Assembly (NCBI GenBank): GCA_003136335.1
Contig: PLEA01000624.1
Span: 10,131 to 23,379, forward strand
Origin: Acidobacteriaceae bacterium
GTDB taxonomy: Bacteria > Acidobacteriota > Terriglobia > Terriglobales > SbA1
Direction of reading: 5' to 3'
Length of the DNA stretch: 13,249 bases
Shown here: in pieces, positions 1 through 6,498 of the stretch
Position numbering within the stretch: the first letter of the stretch is position 1
How the letters are laid out: every line of letters starts with the position of its first letter
Position numbers and translations under genes: made by a program
The notes under the pieces: model-generated
Told to the model about the DNA's origin: nothing
The model's input: only the letters and a program-made list of their open reading frames with translations
Databases searched by the model: none

Positions 1-1113
1 CACCACTACCGCGACTATCACTTCCTCTACACGCTCAGCGATCACGTCGCGCACTTCGGCCTGGAGCACCACGAGTCCGACGACAGTCGAGTGGACGAGC
101 GCGCCCTGGTCGATGACGCCGCCCGCAAAGTGTCGGCCAGCCTGCTGCCCCACGAATATGTCCACTCGTGGAACGGAAAGTTCCGCCGTCCCGCCGACCT
201 CGCCACACCCGACTACGAGCAGCCCATGCAGGACGATCTGCTCTGGGTCTACGAGGGCCTGACCAATTACCTCGGCTTCGTGCTCACAGCCCGCAGCGGT
301 CTGCTTACTGCGGAGCAAGATCGCGACGATCTGGCCGTAACCGCCTCCGCCCTCGATCACACTCCCGGCCGCGAATGGCGCAACCTGCAGGACACAGCCG
401 ACGCTGCGCCAGAACTTTATTTTTCTCCACGGGCGTGGGAGTCGTGGCGCCGCAGCACCGACTTCTACGATGAAGGCACGCTGGACTGGCTCTGGACCGA
501 CGTGATCATCCGCCAGCAAAGCAAGGGCGCGAAGACTTTGGATGATTTCTGCAAACTCTTCCACGGCGCGCCCAGCACCGGCCCCATGGTCAAGACCTAC
601 ACATTCGAAGACGTGGTTGCCGCGCTGAATCAGATCGTCCCCTACGACTGGCGCGGCTTCTGGACCGAACGCCTCACCAATCACCGCCCCGGCGCGCCTC
701 TCGGCGGCATTGAAGGCAGCGGATGGAAGCTCGTCTACGACCAGACTCCTTCGGACATGATGAGCGGCCTGGCAGGCATGTACCACGTGGCCCCCGCCGC
801 GCTCGCGTTCGGCCTCCTATTGAACGACGATGGCACCATCATCGACACCACCGAAGGCATGCCCGCCGCGAAAGCCGGCATCGGCCCCGGCATGAAACTG
901 GTCGCCGTCAACGGCCGCCGCTTTTCTCCCGAAATCCTGCGTGACGCGGTCAAGGCCACGAAGACCAGCAACTCTCCGATCGAGTTGCTGGTCGAAAATA
1001 CCGACTACTACAAAACGTACAAAATCGACTACCACGGTGGCGAGAAATATCCGCACCTGGTCCGCGACGAATCAAAGCCAGACTTACTGACCGACATCCT
1101 GAAGGCGAAGTGA
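1..1113 (+). CDS. M61 family aminopeptidase (glycyl aminopeptidase-like) with C-terminal PDZ domain, 5'-truncated by window edge
   Basis: The open frame runs unbroken from base 1, so the gene begins upstream; about 370 residues of a family usually near 600 remain. Numbering from base 1, the zinc motif HEYVH is at residues 51-55, followed by SW, and the third ligand Glu85 lies in WVYEGLTNY, with the 29-residue spacing typical of M61. Just upstream is the M61-like phrase GLEHHESS. A C-terminal PDZ domain (roughly residues 265-340) contains IGPGMKLVAVNGRRF. Known for the family: zinc aminopeptidases acting on N-terminal Gly/Ala, usually exported; the signal peptide would be outside the window. 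The next gene is also an exported peptidase. Family assignment is firm; substrate is unknown. Confidence 0.9.
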   Translation, partial: HHYRDYHFLYTLSDHVAHFGLEHHESDDSRVDERALVDDAARKVSASLLPHEYVHSWNGKFRRPADLATPDYEQPMQDDLLWVYEGLTNYLGFVLTARSGLLTAEQDRDDLAVTASALDHTPGREWRNLQDTADAAPELYFSPRAWESWRRSTDFYDEGTLDWLWTDVIIRQQSKGAKTLDDFCKLFHGAPSTGPMVKTYTFEDVVAALNQIVPYDWRGFWTERLTNHRPGAPLGGIEGSGWKLVYDQTPSDMMSGLAGMYHVAPAALAFGLLLNDDGTIIDTTEGMPAAKAGIGPGMKLVAVNGRRFSPEILRDAVKATKTSNSPIELLVENTDYYKTYKIDYHGGEKYPHLVRDESKPDLLTDILKAK

Positions 1114-1150
1114 GCGTCTGCGGTGTATAACGACTTGTCGTTCTAAGATG

Positions 1151-1181
1151 GTTGTCATCCCGAGCAAAGCGAGGGACCTGG
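1151..1181 (+). repeat. dispersed intergenic repeat, copy 1 (GTTGTCAT..CCGAGC..AGCGAGG)
   Basis: This 31-bp stretch matches the reverse strand of 7745-7775 with 26 of 31 identical positions. It reads GTTGTCATCCCGAGCAAAGC and then GAGGGACCTGG. In translation it gives the SSRAKRG / SERSEE type peptides that often appear as false N-termini in gene calls. It sits between the M61 and M28 genes and is non-coding. Confidence 0.75.
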
Positions 1182-1248
1182 GTTCTCGCCTGCACTAACT
1201 GCGGTGACCGAGCACCCGCAAACCTCGCAAGAGGAAAACTTGGAACAA

Positions 1249-3402
1249 ATGACTTTCTCCCGCTGTGCGGCAGTCTCGACTGCTCTCGCCACCCTCTGCG
1301 TTCCTTTCTGTGCGAGTCTCTCCCTCTTCGCGCAAACCTCCATCCTCGGCTTCGCTCCCTCCTCCTCCGCCCGCCAAACCGAAATCGAATCCCAATTCAA
1401 ATCCATCCCCAACCCCGACGAAGAACGCCGCCAGCACCGCGTCTTCACCTCCGAACCCCACGTCGCCGGATCAAAACGCAATAACGAACTAGCCGACTAC
1501 ATCGCCAGCGAATGGCGCAAGCAGGGACTCGAAGATGTCATCATCCGCCGCTACGACGTGTACGGCACGAACCCGAAAAGCGCCTCGCTGGAAATGATCG
1601 CGCCCACGCACTATCAAGCCACGCTCCGCGAAGCCCCGCTCGACGCCGACCCCGACTCGAAGAATCCCGCCATCAGCGGCGCCTGGAGCGGCATGTCGAT
1701 CTCCGGCGAAGTCACCGCGCCTGTAGTTTACGCGCACAGCGGCAATCCCGAAGACTACGACCTGCTGCGCAAGAACGGAATCAGCGTCAAAAGCAAAATC
1801 GTCCTCGTGCGCTATTCCAATCCCTACAGCTATCGCGGATTCAAAGCCCTCACCGCACAGCGCGAAGGCGCAGCCGCGATTCTCATTTACAGCGATCCCG
1901 CCGAAGATGGCTACAAAAAAGGCAAAGTCGATCCTGACGGCCCCTGGGGCCCGGAGTATCACATCCAGCGCGGCGCCATCACCTACGATTTCATCGTCCC
2001 CGGCGATCCGCTCACCCCGGGCTGGGCTTCGATCCCCGGTGCAAAGCGCATCCCAATTGAGCAGGCCATGTCAGCGCCAAAAATCATGTCCCTCCCGCTC
2101 TCCTGGCACGACGCTCAGCCTCTGCTCGAAAACATGGATGGTCCGTCGGCTCCAACGGACTGGCAAGGTGGACTGCCGATCCAGTATCACCTCGGCGGCG
2201 ACCGCGTGAAAGTTCACTTGAAAATCGAGATGGACAACGGTACCCAACCCTACTACGTGGTCGAAGGCCGCATCCGCGGCGCGGAGTTACCCGACGAGTG
2301 GGTCGTCCTCGGTAATCATCGCGACGCCTGGGTCTTCGGCGGCGTCGATCCCTCCAGCGGCACCGCCTCGATGATGGAGCTGACGCGCGCCCTCGGCCAA
2401 CTGACGAAAGAAGGCATGCGCCCCCGCCGCACGATCGTCGTCTGCAGTTGGGACGGCGAAGAAGTCGGCCTCACCGGGTCCACCGAATGGGGAGAGCAGT
2501 TCGCCGACGAACTCCGCAGGAACGCCGTCGCCTATCTCAACGTCGATGAGGCTACCTCAGGACCAAATTTCCACGGTCAGGCCGTAGCTTCCCTTTCGCC
2601 CATGCTGGTGGAAACCAGCCGCACCCTGCAAGATCCCTCCGGCAAAAGTCTCTACGAAGCATGGAAGGAATCGAGCACCCGCGAGCGCCGCGAATCGAAG
2701 ATCGCAACCGAAGTCACCGACGCAAATCTTGCCGACACGCGCATCGGCAGCGGCTCGGACCACACCGTCTTCCTCAATTTCGTCGGCGTGCCTGTCATCG
2801 GCCTGCAGTTCGATGGAGACTACGGCGTCTACCATTCTGCCTACGACGACTTCTATTGGATGAACCACTTCGGCGATCCCGGCTACCGCTACCACGCGCT
2901 CATGTCACAGCTATGGGGCGTGACCGCGCTGCGCTTGGCCAACGCCGACCTGCTCCCCTTCGATTTCGCCAGCTATGCCAGCAATGTCCGCCAGTTCGTC
3001 GACGAACTCACAAAAGGCAAGGACATGAGCAAGCTTGATCTGACGGGAGTGCAAAAAGAAATCGACGCATTCGAAGCCGCCGGCAACCGCCTGAATGAAT
3101 CACTGCATCACAAACTCGCCGCAGGCCCCGTCAATCCCAAGCTCGCGCTCACTCTGAATCACGGCATGATGCAAGTCGAGCGCAACTGGCTAAACCCTGA
3201 CGGCCTCCCCGGGCGGCCGTGGTTCAAGCACATCCTCTACGGCGCCCGCTTTACTTACGCCCACCTGGAATTACCCGGCCTGACCGAAACCGTCGAGAAA
3301 CAAGACTGGCCCGCCGCCCAACAGCAAGCCGAAATCCTGCAGCGCGCTCTGGCGAACAACACCAGACTCCTCGATCAACTCAACTCCTCGCTTAAGCCGT
3401 AG
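1249..3402 (+). CDS. Secreted M28B metallopeptidase, glutamate carboxypeptidase II (NAALADase/PSMA)-like
   Basis: Predicted exported dizinc carboxypeptidase of 717 residues. The ATG at 1249 is preferred over the GTG at 1204: GAGGAA at 1231-1236 precedes it and the protein then opens with a signal peptide ending near FAQ. A PA domain occupies about residues 120-300. The peptidase core shows His357 (GNHRDAWVFGGVDPSSG), Asp367, catalytic Glu404 and zinc Glu405 (SWDGEEVGLTGSTEW), Asp433 (YLNVDEA) and His529 (VYHSAYDD). Spacings 357-367-405-433 match human GCPII (377-387-425-453) exactly. A C-terminal transferrin-receptor-like dimerisation domain follows (about 585-717). The family removes C-terminal glutamate or similar residues from small peptides; exact substrate cannot be read. 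All metal ligands are intact. It follows an M61 peptidase, suggesting joint periplasmic peptide breakdown. Confidence 0.94.
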   Translation: MTFSRCAAVSTALATLCVPFCASLSLFAQTSILGFAPSSSARQTEIESQFKSIPNPDEERRQHRVFTSEPHVAGSKRNNELADYIASEWRKQGLEDVIIRRYDVYGTNPKSASLEMIAPTHYQATLREAPLDADPDSKNPAISGAWSGMSISGEVTAPVVYAHSGNPEDYDLLRKNGISVKSKIVLVRYSNPYSYRGFKALTAQREGAAAILIYSDPAEDGYKKGKVDPDGPWGPEYHIQRGAITYDFIVPGDPLTPGWASIPGAKRIPIEQAMSAPKIMSLPLSWHDAQPLLENMDGPSAPTDWQGGLPIQYHLGGDRVKVHLKIEMDNGTQPYYVVEGRIRGAELPDEWVVLGNHRDAWVFGGVDPSSGTASMMELTRALGQLTKEGMRPRRTIVVCSWDGEEVGLTGSTEWGEQFADELRRNAVAYLNVDEATSGPNFHGQAVASLSPMLVETSRTLQDPSGKSLYEAWKESSTRERRESKIATEVTDANLADTRIGSGSDHTVFLNFVGVPVIGLQFDGDYGVYHSAYDDFYWMNHFGDPGYRYHALMSQLWGVTALRLANADLLPFDFASYASNVRQFVDELTKGKDMSKLDLTGVQKEIDAFEAAGNRLNESLHHKLAAGPVNPKLALTLNHGMMQVERNWLNPDGLPGRPWFKHILYGARFTYAHLELPGLTETVEKQDWPAAQQQAEILQRALANNTRLLDQLNSSLKP

Positions 3403-3759
3403 CCTTCCAACGCTCAGGCCGGTGAAACCGGCGCGCCGATCGCATACTGCTTCGTTGCGCCAGATGAAAATCCGTTCACAGTATCGTGAACGGCGAGGTG
3501 AGGTTATGATCCCCACTGCTTTTGAAGTCAACCGGAGATTCCGGCTGGAATTTCTGCCGCGACCGACTCTTACCAACTAACACGCAGGGCTATTTCGGGT
3601 AGGTTATCCCTGCTGGGCCATATCTCAACTCGATGTCAAAAGTTCACTACGAGAAAGAGAGAAGAGACGTTCTGGTACACGAACCAGTACTACCCTGTGG
3701 ACGGCTCGTTTGCCTGGTCCACATGGATCGCGTCGCTCAAATTCCGGCACTGCCACTAG
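3403..3759. other. Gene-free stretch with a short inverted repeat and a possible 3' coding remnant
   Basis: No convincing gene is present. An inverted repeat CGTTCAC-6 nt-GTGAACG lies at 3473-3492 without a following T-tract, so it is not called a terminator. On the plus strand, the frame ending at the TAG of 3757-3759 translates from 3664 as ETFWYTNQYYPVDGSFAW, then STWIASLKFRHCH. It is rich in aromatic residues like the end of a beta-barrel protein, but has no start or domain and may be chance. Confidence 0.4.
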
Positions 3760-3820
3760 ATCGGTAAGCGAGGGTACCCCACCCTTGTCGCGTCCTTTGC
3801 GACAGGGTGGGGATTTTGAT
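3760..3820 (+). repeat. Hairpin repeat family, copy 1 (CCCCACCC..GGGTGGGG)
   Basis: The core 3777-3812 forms a long hairpin: CCCCACCCTTGTCGC pairs with GCGACAGGGTGGGG with one bulged T and a 7-nt loop. It is followed by ATTTTGATT. The same design, loop CTCTTT and ATTTTGA tail recur at 5293-5336, with a related reverse-strand element near 13122-13185. It could act as a terminator in RNA, but repetition points to a REP-like dispersed element. Confidence 0.75.
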
Positions 3821-3830
3821 TCCAGGTTTC

Positions 3831-3880
3831 ATCGTAGGCGAGTGCCCCATGTCGCGTTCTTCGCGAGACGTTGCGATTTT
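3831..3880 (+). repeat. Hairpin repeat family, decayed copy 2
   Basis: This lies 10 bp after copy 1 in the same orientation. ATCG-TAGGCGAG-TG-CCCCA matches ATCGGTAAGCGAGGGTACCCCA of copy 1. TGTCGCGTTCTTCGCGA then aligns with TGTCGCGTCCTTTGCGA, and GCGATTTT matches the tail. The outer CCCACCC arm is lost, so the large stem no longer forms. It seems to be an older tandem copy. Confidence 0.5.
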
Positions 3881-3921
3881 AAATCGAACGCAGGCTAGCA
3901 GCTACAAATAACTCTGAACCG

Positions 3922-3949
3922 GAACATCAAAAGAGGAGCATCAAAAGAG
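3922..3949 (+). repeat. 14-bp direct tandem repeat, two units
   Basis: GAACATCAAAAGAG (3922-3935) is followed directly by GAGCATCAAAAGAG (3936-3949), 13 of 14 identical. It abuts the broken antitoxin remnant and lies in non-coding sequence. No function is evident. Confidence 0.7.
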
Positions 3950-3957
3950 CGACCGCT

Positions 3958-4032
3958 TCATTCCCCCGCCTCTTTCATTCCCGTTCCGCCCCTCCTCCAC
4001 AGCCTGACCGGCTTCTTGATCGGTTTCTCAAC
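3958..4032 (-). pseudogene. BrnA-like antitoxin remnant A (internal deletion)
   Basis: On the minus strand this reads EKPIKKPVRLWRRGGTG, then MKEAGE and a TGA stop. The intact gene at 6499-6816 reads YKPIKKPVTL, then 25 residues, then RRVMEREMKESGD and stop. Remnant A joins KKPVxL directly to the last 13 residues, with exactly the length expected if those 25 codons are removed (7 of 16 residues from the Val on are identical). The lost part is the core of the ribbon-helix-helix domain, so the product would not be functional. No start codon or Shine-Dalgarno site was found. Between 4033 and 4181 nothing coding is visible. Confidence 0.65.
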
Positions 4033-4181
4033 AGCGAGGGGCCCGCCCGCTGGACGGGGCAAAACCGGAAAGGAACGTCAATTCCATAACCTGCTGTTAT
4101 TACTTGAGGTTACGTGTGAGTTCCTTGGGAGGCTGCTGAAAAACTTCAACTTCGACTGCTAGTGCGAGGACCACACGATTA

Positions 4182-5219
4182 TCAAGCTGAACGGTGGTGG
4201 CCTGCTACCGCCGCATCTTCCGCCGCATAATCGAACTGCGCCAGGAACTCGACTGACGGCGGATTCTCCCGCTCCCATTGTATCGTCTGCCGGATCGCTT
4301 CCTCCATCGCTACCGGCTCGTCGTACCCCAACTCGCGGCGGATTCGCACCGAACTCGCTGTCCAATGCTGCGCGGCGTTGCCAGGCTTTAGCAAGTGGCG
4401 CGGCGTGCGCTCCAACGGCAGAACGACGAATTCCCCCTCCCACCGCATCTCGCTGGCGATTTTCCGCGCCCATTCCAGTTCGCTGAACGATGGTTCCTCG
4501 CATACGTTATAGACAGTTCGCGCTGCGCGATCATCTGTGGCAGCCAGAGCAATGGCTGCGGCTACGTTTTCCACGTAGCCCCGCGACGAGCGCCACGCGG
4601 CCAGCGTCTCGGGAAAAATGATGTGCCGTCGTCCGTCGGCGATGCGCTTCACCACGGAATAAAAACGATGCAGCAGATCGCCAGGTCCATACACCATGGG
4701 CAGCCGGAGCACCGTCCCGGGAAGTTCACAGTCGTTCATCACGATGCGCTCCGCCGGGATCTTGTCGTAATCGTCCGTCACCCACGGGAAAATCTTGCGC
4801 ATGAGTTGCACGCTCTCTGGTGGGTAGGGATGCAGACTGCGCCGCAGTTCCGACTCCTCCGTAAGCGGCAGTTCCTGCAGCGGACCACTTTCCGTGCCGT
4901 GCGAAACGCCCACCGCGCGGTACACATCAATGCTGCTCAGCATGATCACCCGTCGCGTCGCGCCCCGGAAGATGTTCATCAGCTCTTCCGCCTGCGGACC
5001 TGAACTCATAACCAGGTCAATCACCACATCGGAAACAAAGTGCTTCAGTTCCTGAGCGCTGGCGCTGAGTTCGTTACGGTCGCCCCGAATCTCCTCAACC
5101 CCAACGGGCGCGGCCGTCGTGCCGCGGTGAAACATTGCTAGCGTGTGCCCTTGCTGCTTTAGCGCAGCCACGGTGAATCGCCCGATGAAGCCATTGCCGC
5201 CGATTAAAAGAATGCGCAT
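4182..5219 (-). CDS. NAD-dependent epimerase/dehydratase (extended SDR family), atypical active site
   Basis: 345 residues, typical of extended short-chain dehydrogenases. The N-terminal Rossmann motif GGNGFIG is at residues 7-13 (MRILLIGGNGFIGRF). A LSSIDVY segment (94-100) supplies the usual Ser, and LRLPMVYGPGD (171-181) and RGYVENVA (213-220) are characteristic of nucleotide-sugar epimerase-like enzymes. The usual YxxxK dyad is not clear: the aligned segment is DDYDKIPAERIV, giving Tyr151 and Lys153 only two apart. This arrangement suggests a divergent subgroup, possibly reductase-like or with altered chemistry. Start ATG at 5219 fits the Rossmann N-terminus, though no strong Shine-Dalgarno is seen upstream. 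The gene stands alone, flanked by repeats and antitoxin remnants. Substrate unknown. Confidence 0.88.
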   Translation of the reverse strand: MRILLIGGNGFIGRFTVAALKQQGHTLAMFHRGTTAAPVGVEEIRGDRNELSASAQELKHFVSDVVIDLVMSSGPQAEELMNIFRGATRRVIMLSSIDVYRAVGVSHGTESGPLQELPLTEESELRRSLHPYPPESVQLMRKIFPWVTDDYDKIPAERIVMNDCELPGTVLRLPMVYGPGDLLHRFYSVVKRIADGRRHIIFPETLAAWRSSRGYVENVAAAIALAATDDRAARTVYNVCEEPSFSELEWARKIASEMRWEGEFVVLPLERTPRHLLKPGNAAQHWTASSVRIRRELGYDEPVAMEEAIRQTIQWERENPPSVEFLAQFDYAAEDAAVAGHHRSA

Positions 5220-5286
5220 AGAGCAGTCAAATAATCACAAGAAAACGCGTCCGCGACTAGAAAACTCTCTTGTTTCCAAGCCAAGC

Positions 5287-5336
5287 CGGGTGCCCCATCC
5301 TTGCGCGCTCTTTGCGCAAGGGTGGGGATTTTGACT
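5287..5336 (+). repeat. Hairpin repeat family, copy 3
   Basis: The core 5293-5327 pairs CCCCATCCTTGCGC with GCGCAAGGGTGGGG (13 of 14 Watson-Crick, the other a possible G-U) around the loop GCTCTTT. The tail GGATTTTGAC matches the GGATTTTGAT of copy 1 at 3810-3819. Same orientation as copy 1; the two copies flank the SDR gene. Confidence 0.75.
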
Positions 5337-5648
5337 TGCATTTCCTTCAAGGTAACGGTCCTGACGGTCATAATCGTAAGAGCCAGATACATCGGTTACA
5401 ACACAGGCATTGCAATGGCGGTTCAGTGGTAGTACATAGCCGCTCTGCTTAGAAGAACAATATTCGCCACTGGCGTGAGAGGGGCGACGTCGCGCTTGGA
5501 ATTGTCATTTCTTCACGCGCCAAGGTCTTTGGTATCTGCCGGTAAGCACGGTAGCCCGACGGTCGATGCGCAATGTCCATGGCGCACCGAGTTCTGCCGG
5601 TCGCCCGCAGATTGTTGCCTTAAGCCCCATCGTTCACTCGCTCGGGAT

Positions 5649-5722
5649 TTAATCTCCCCCCTCTTTCATCTCCCGCTTCATCACGCACCGCAGCCAAACC
5701 GGCTTCTTGGCTTGTAGAACCG
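5649..5722 (-). pseudogene. BrnA-like antitoxin remnant B (internal deletion plus 4-bp frameshift)
   Basis: The minus strand reads KKPVWLRCVMKREMKEGGD and TAA, against KKPVTL-(25 residues)-RRVMEREMKESGD in the intact gene; 12 of the 16 residues from Val to Asp agree once the 25 codons are skipped. Further upstream, TTCTACAAGCC matches the intact TTCTACAAGCC, but the GATC that follows in the intact gene is missing, which breaks the frame. The deletion junction at CGCAG (5689-5693) coincides with the short repeat bordering the missing segment in the intact gene. Clearly non-functional. Confidence 0.75.
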
Positions 5723-5785
5723 CTCCCGCACCGACACCTGAGACCGCTTCGATCCTTCGCGGGGAGCATGGTTCTTAACTCGCGC

Positions 5786-6106
5786 CTAGCGCACACCGGC
5801 AACGGCTCGGGCTTCGTACCCGACCTTGCGCGGCTTAATCCCTTTGCCGACTCCACTGCCTTCGGCAATTCTTAGGTCGTAGTCATTCTGCAGGTTGAGC
5901 CAAAACTGGGCAGGCAGACCGAAATACTTTCCCAGGCGAATGGCGGTATCGGCGCTGATCGCCCGGTCTCCGCGCACCACGTCATAAATACCGGGAAAAT
6001 TCAGGGCCTTCGCCAGCGCATAGGCGCTCACGCCGATTGGCTCCATGAACTCTGTCTTTAAGATTTCTCCCGGATGAACTGCGAACAGCTTCCTCGTTCT
6101 GACCAT
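5786..6106 (-). CDS. higA: HigA-type antitoxin, XRE-family HTH
   Basis: 106 residues, the usual size for the HigA/VapI antitoxin family. It opens with the family hallmark HPGEILKTEFMEPIGVSAYA, followed by a helix-turn-helix at about residues 22-62 (LAKALNFPGIYDVVRGDRA, ISADTAIRLGKYF) and then FGLPAQFWLNLQNDYDLRIAE. It is expected to neutralise the upstream toxin and repress the operon. It is downstream of higB with a 12-nt gap, in the reversed toxin-first order typical of higBA. Its Shine-Dalgarno AGGAG overlaps the toxin stop codon. The C-terminal tail (GIKPRKVGYEARAVAGVR) is basic and slightly longer than the common form. Assignment secure. Confidence 0.93.
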   Translation of the reverse strand: MVRTRKLFAVHPGEILKTEFMEPIGVSAYALAKALNFPGIYDVVRGDRAISADTAIRLGKYFGLPAQFWLNLQNDYDLRIAEGSGVGKGIKPRKVGYEARAVAGVR

Positions 6107-6115
6107 GGTCCTGGG

Positions 6116-6120
6116 CTCCT
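6116..6120 (-). promoter_or_regulatory. Ribosome binding site of higA overlapping the higB stop codon
   Basis: On the minus strand the sequence is TTAGGAGCCCAGGACCATG: the toxin TAG stop (6121-6119) shares its A and G with AGGAG, nine bases before the higA ATG. This implies translational coupling of antitoxin to toxin. Confidence 0.65.
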
Positions 6121-6400
6121 AATGGTAATCCACAACTTCTACATCAAAGGCGTTTCCATCCTGCCACACGAAACACAGCCTGGATTGCTCGTTGACTCGG
6201 ATACTATGTTGTCCGGCGCGGCCCCCGCGCAGTGCTTCCAATTGATTGCCCGGCGGCACCTTCCAGCTGTCGAGTCTGATCGCCGCATTTAGAATTGCGA
6301 GCTTCTTAAAAGCTCTGCGGTGAAGGTCGACAGGAAGACGGCGGCTTTTGCCGGATCGCCACAGCTTTTCGGTTTCCTTATCCCGGAAACTCGCAATCAT
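6119..6400 (-). CDS. higB: HigB/RelE-type toxin (plasmid maintenance killer family)
   Basis: 93 residues, the normal size for HigB. It begins MIASFRDKETEKLWRSGKSR, which matches the family start (I-x-SF-x-x-K-x-x-x-x-L-x-x-x-G). Further on are LHRRAFKKLAILNAA, LDSWKVPPGNQLEALRGGRAGQHSIRVN, and the conserved core SRLCFVWQDGNAFDVEVVDYH. The C-terminal RLCF-W and V-V-DYH segments correspond to the RelE-fold active-site strands; HigB proteins cleave ribosome-bound mRNA. It is the first gene of a two-gene operon with higA. The ATG at 6398-6400 is only 8 bases past the predicted -10 box, so the transcript may be leaderless. No damage is visible, so the pair is probably active. Confidence 0.92.
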   Translation of the reverse strand: MIASFRDKETEKLWRSGKSRRLPVDLHRRAFKKLAILNAAIRLDSWKVPPGNQLEALRGGRAGQHSIRVNEQSRLCFVWQDGNAFDVEVVDYH

Positions 6401-6408
6401 TCCCTGCC

Positions 6409-6437
6409 ATACTAGCGCTGTACAGTACTACTGTCAA
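6409..6437 (-). promoter_or_regulatory. Sigma-70-type promoter of higBA
   Basis: On the minus strand a perfect -35 TTGACA (6432-6437) is separated by 17 bp from TAGTAT (6409-6414, 4 of 6 to TATAAT). The expected transcription start falls at or within a base or two of the higB ATG. Confidence 0.7.
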
Positions 6438-6446
6438 ACAGCAGTA
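6418..6446. promoter_or_regulatory. Probable HigA operator dyads
   Basis: Two dyads overlap the promoter. TACTACTGT-CAA-ACAGCAGTA (6426-6446, 8 of 9 paired) covers the -35 box, and the perfect palindrome CTGTACAG (6418-6425) fills the spacer. HigA-type HTH dimers bind such inverted repeats, so autoregulation by promoter occlusion is inferred. Confidence 0.6.
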
Positions 6447-6498
6447 TAGAATTCCGCCCTGTTCTTGGGCGAAGCCGAATAATTGCCCGGCCGACGCT

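Larger units (their letters stand above)
5220..5785. other. Gene-free stretch holding a hairpin repeat and an antitoxin remnant
   Basis: 566 bp between the SDR gene and higA without a believable gene in any frame. The identifiable contents are the hairpin repeat at 5287-5336 and remnant B at 5649-5722, both listed separately. The part 5340-5640 shows nothing recognised apart from a D-arm-like string near 5411-5425 that does not extend to a tRNA. Confidence 0.7.

Noticed and set aside
1204..1248. GTG at 1204 as start of the M28 peptidase
   Set aside because: It would place 15 hydrophilic residues before the signal peptide and has no Shine-Dalgarno; ATG 1249 has GAGGAA upstream and begins the signal peptide directly.
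3777..3820. Reading the hairpin repeat as a simple Rho-independent terminator of the M28 gene
   Set aside because: It is almost 400 bp past the stop codon and recurs elsewhere in the window in other contexts, so it is better described as a dispersed repeat even if it can stop transcription.
4125..4160. AGGCTGCTGAAAAACTT resembling insertion-sequence ends
   Set aside because: No partner inverted end, target duplication or transposase fragment was found nearby, so it cannot be supported as a mobile element.
4395..5003. Plus-strand open frame (202 codons) opposite the SDR gene
   Set aside because: Shadow of the SDR gene, whose Rossmann and epimerase motifs are on the minus strand; the translation has no family features.
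5411..5425. tRNA D-arm-like string GGTTCAGTGGTAG
   Set aside because: No acceptor stem, anticodon arm or GTTCGA-type T-arm follows at the right distances, so it is probably chance.
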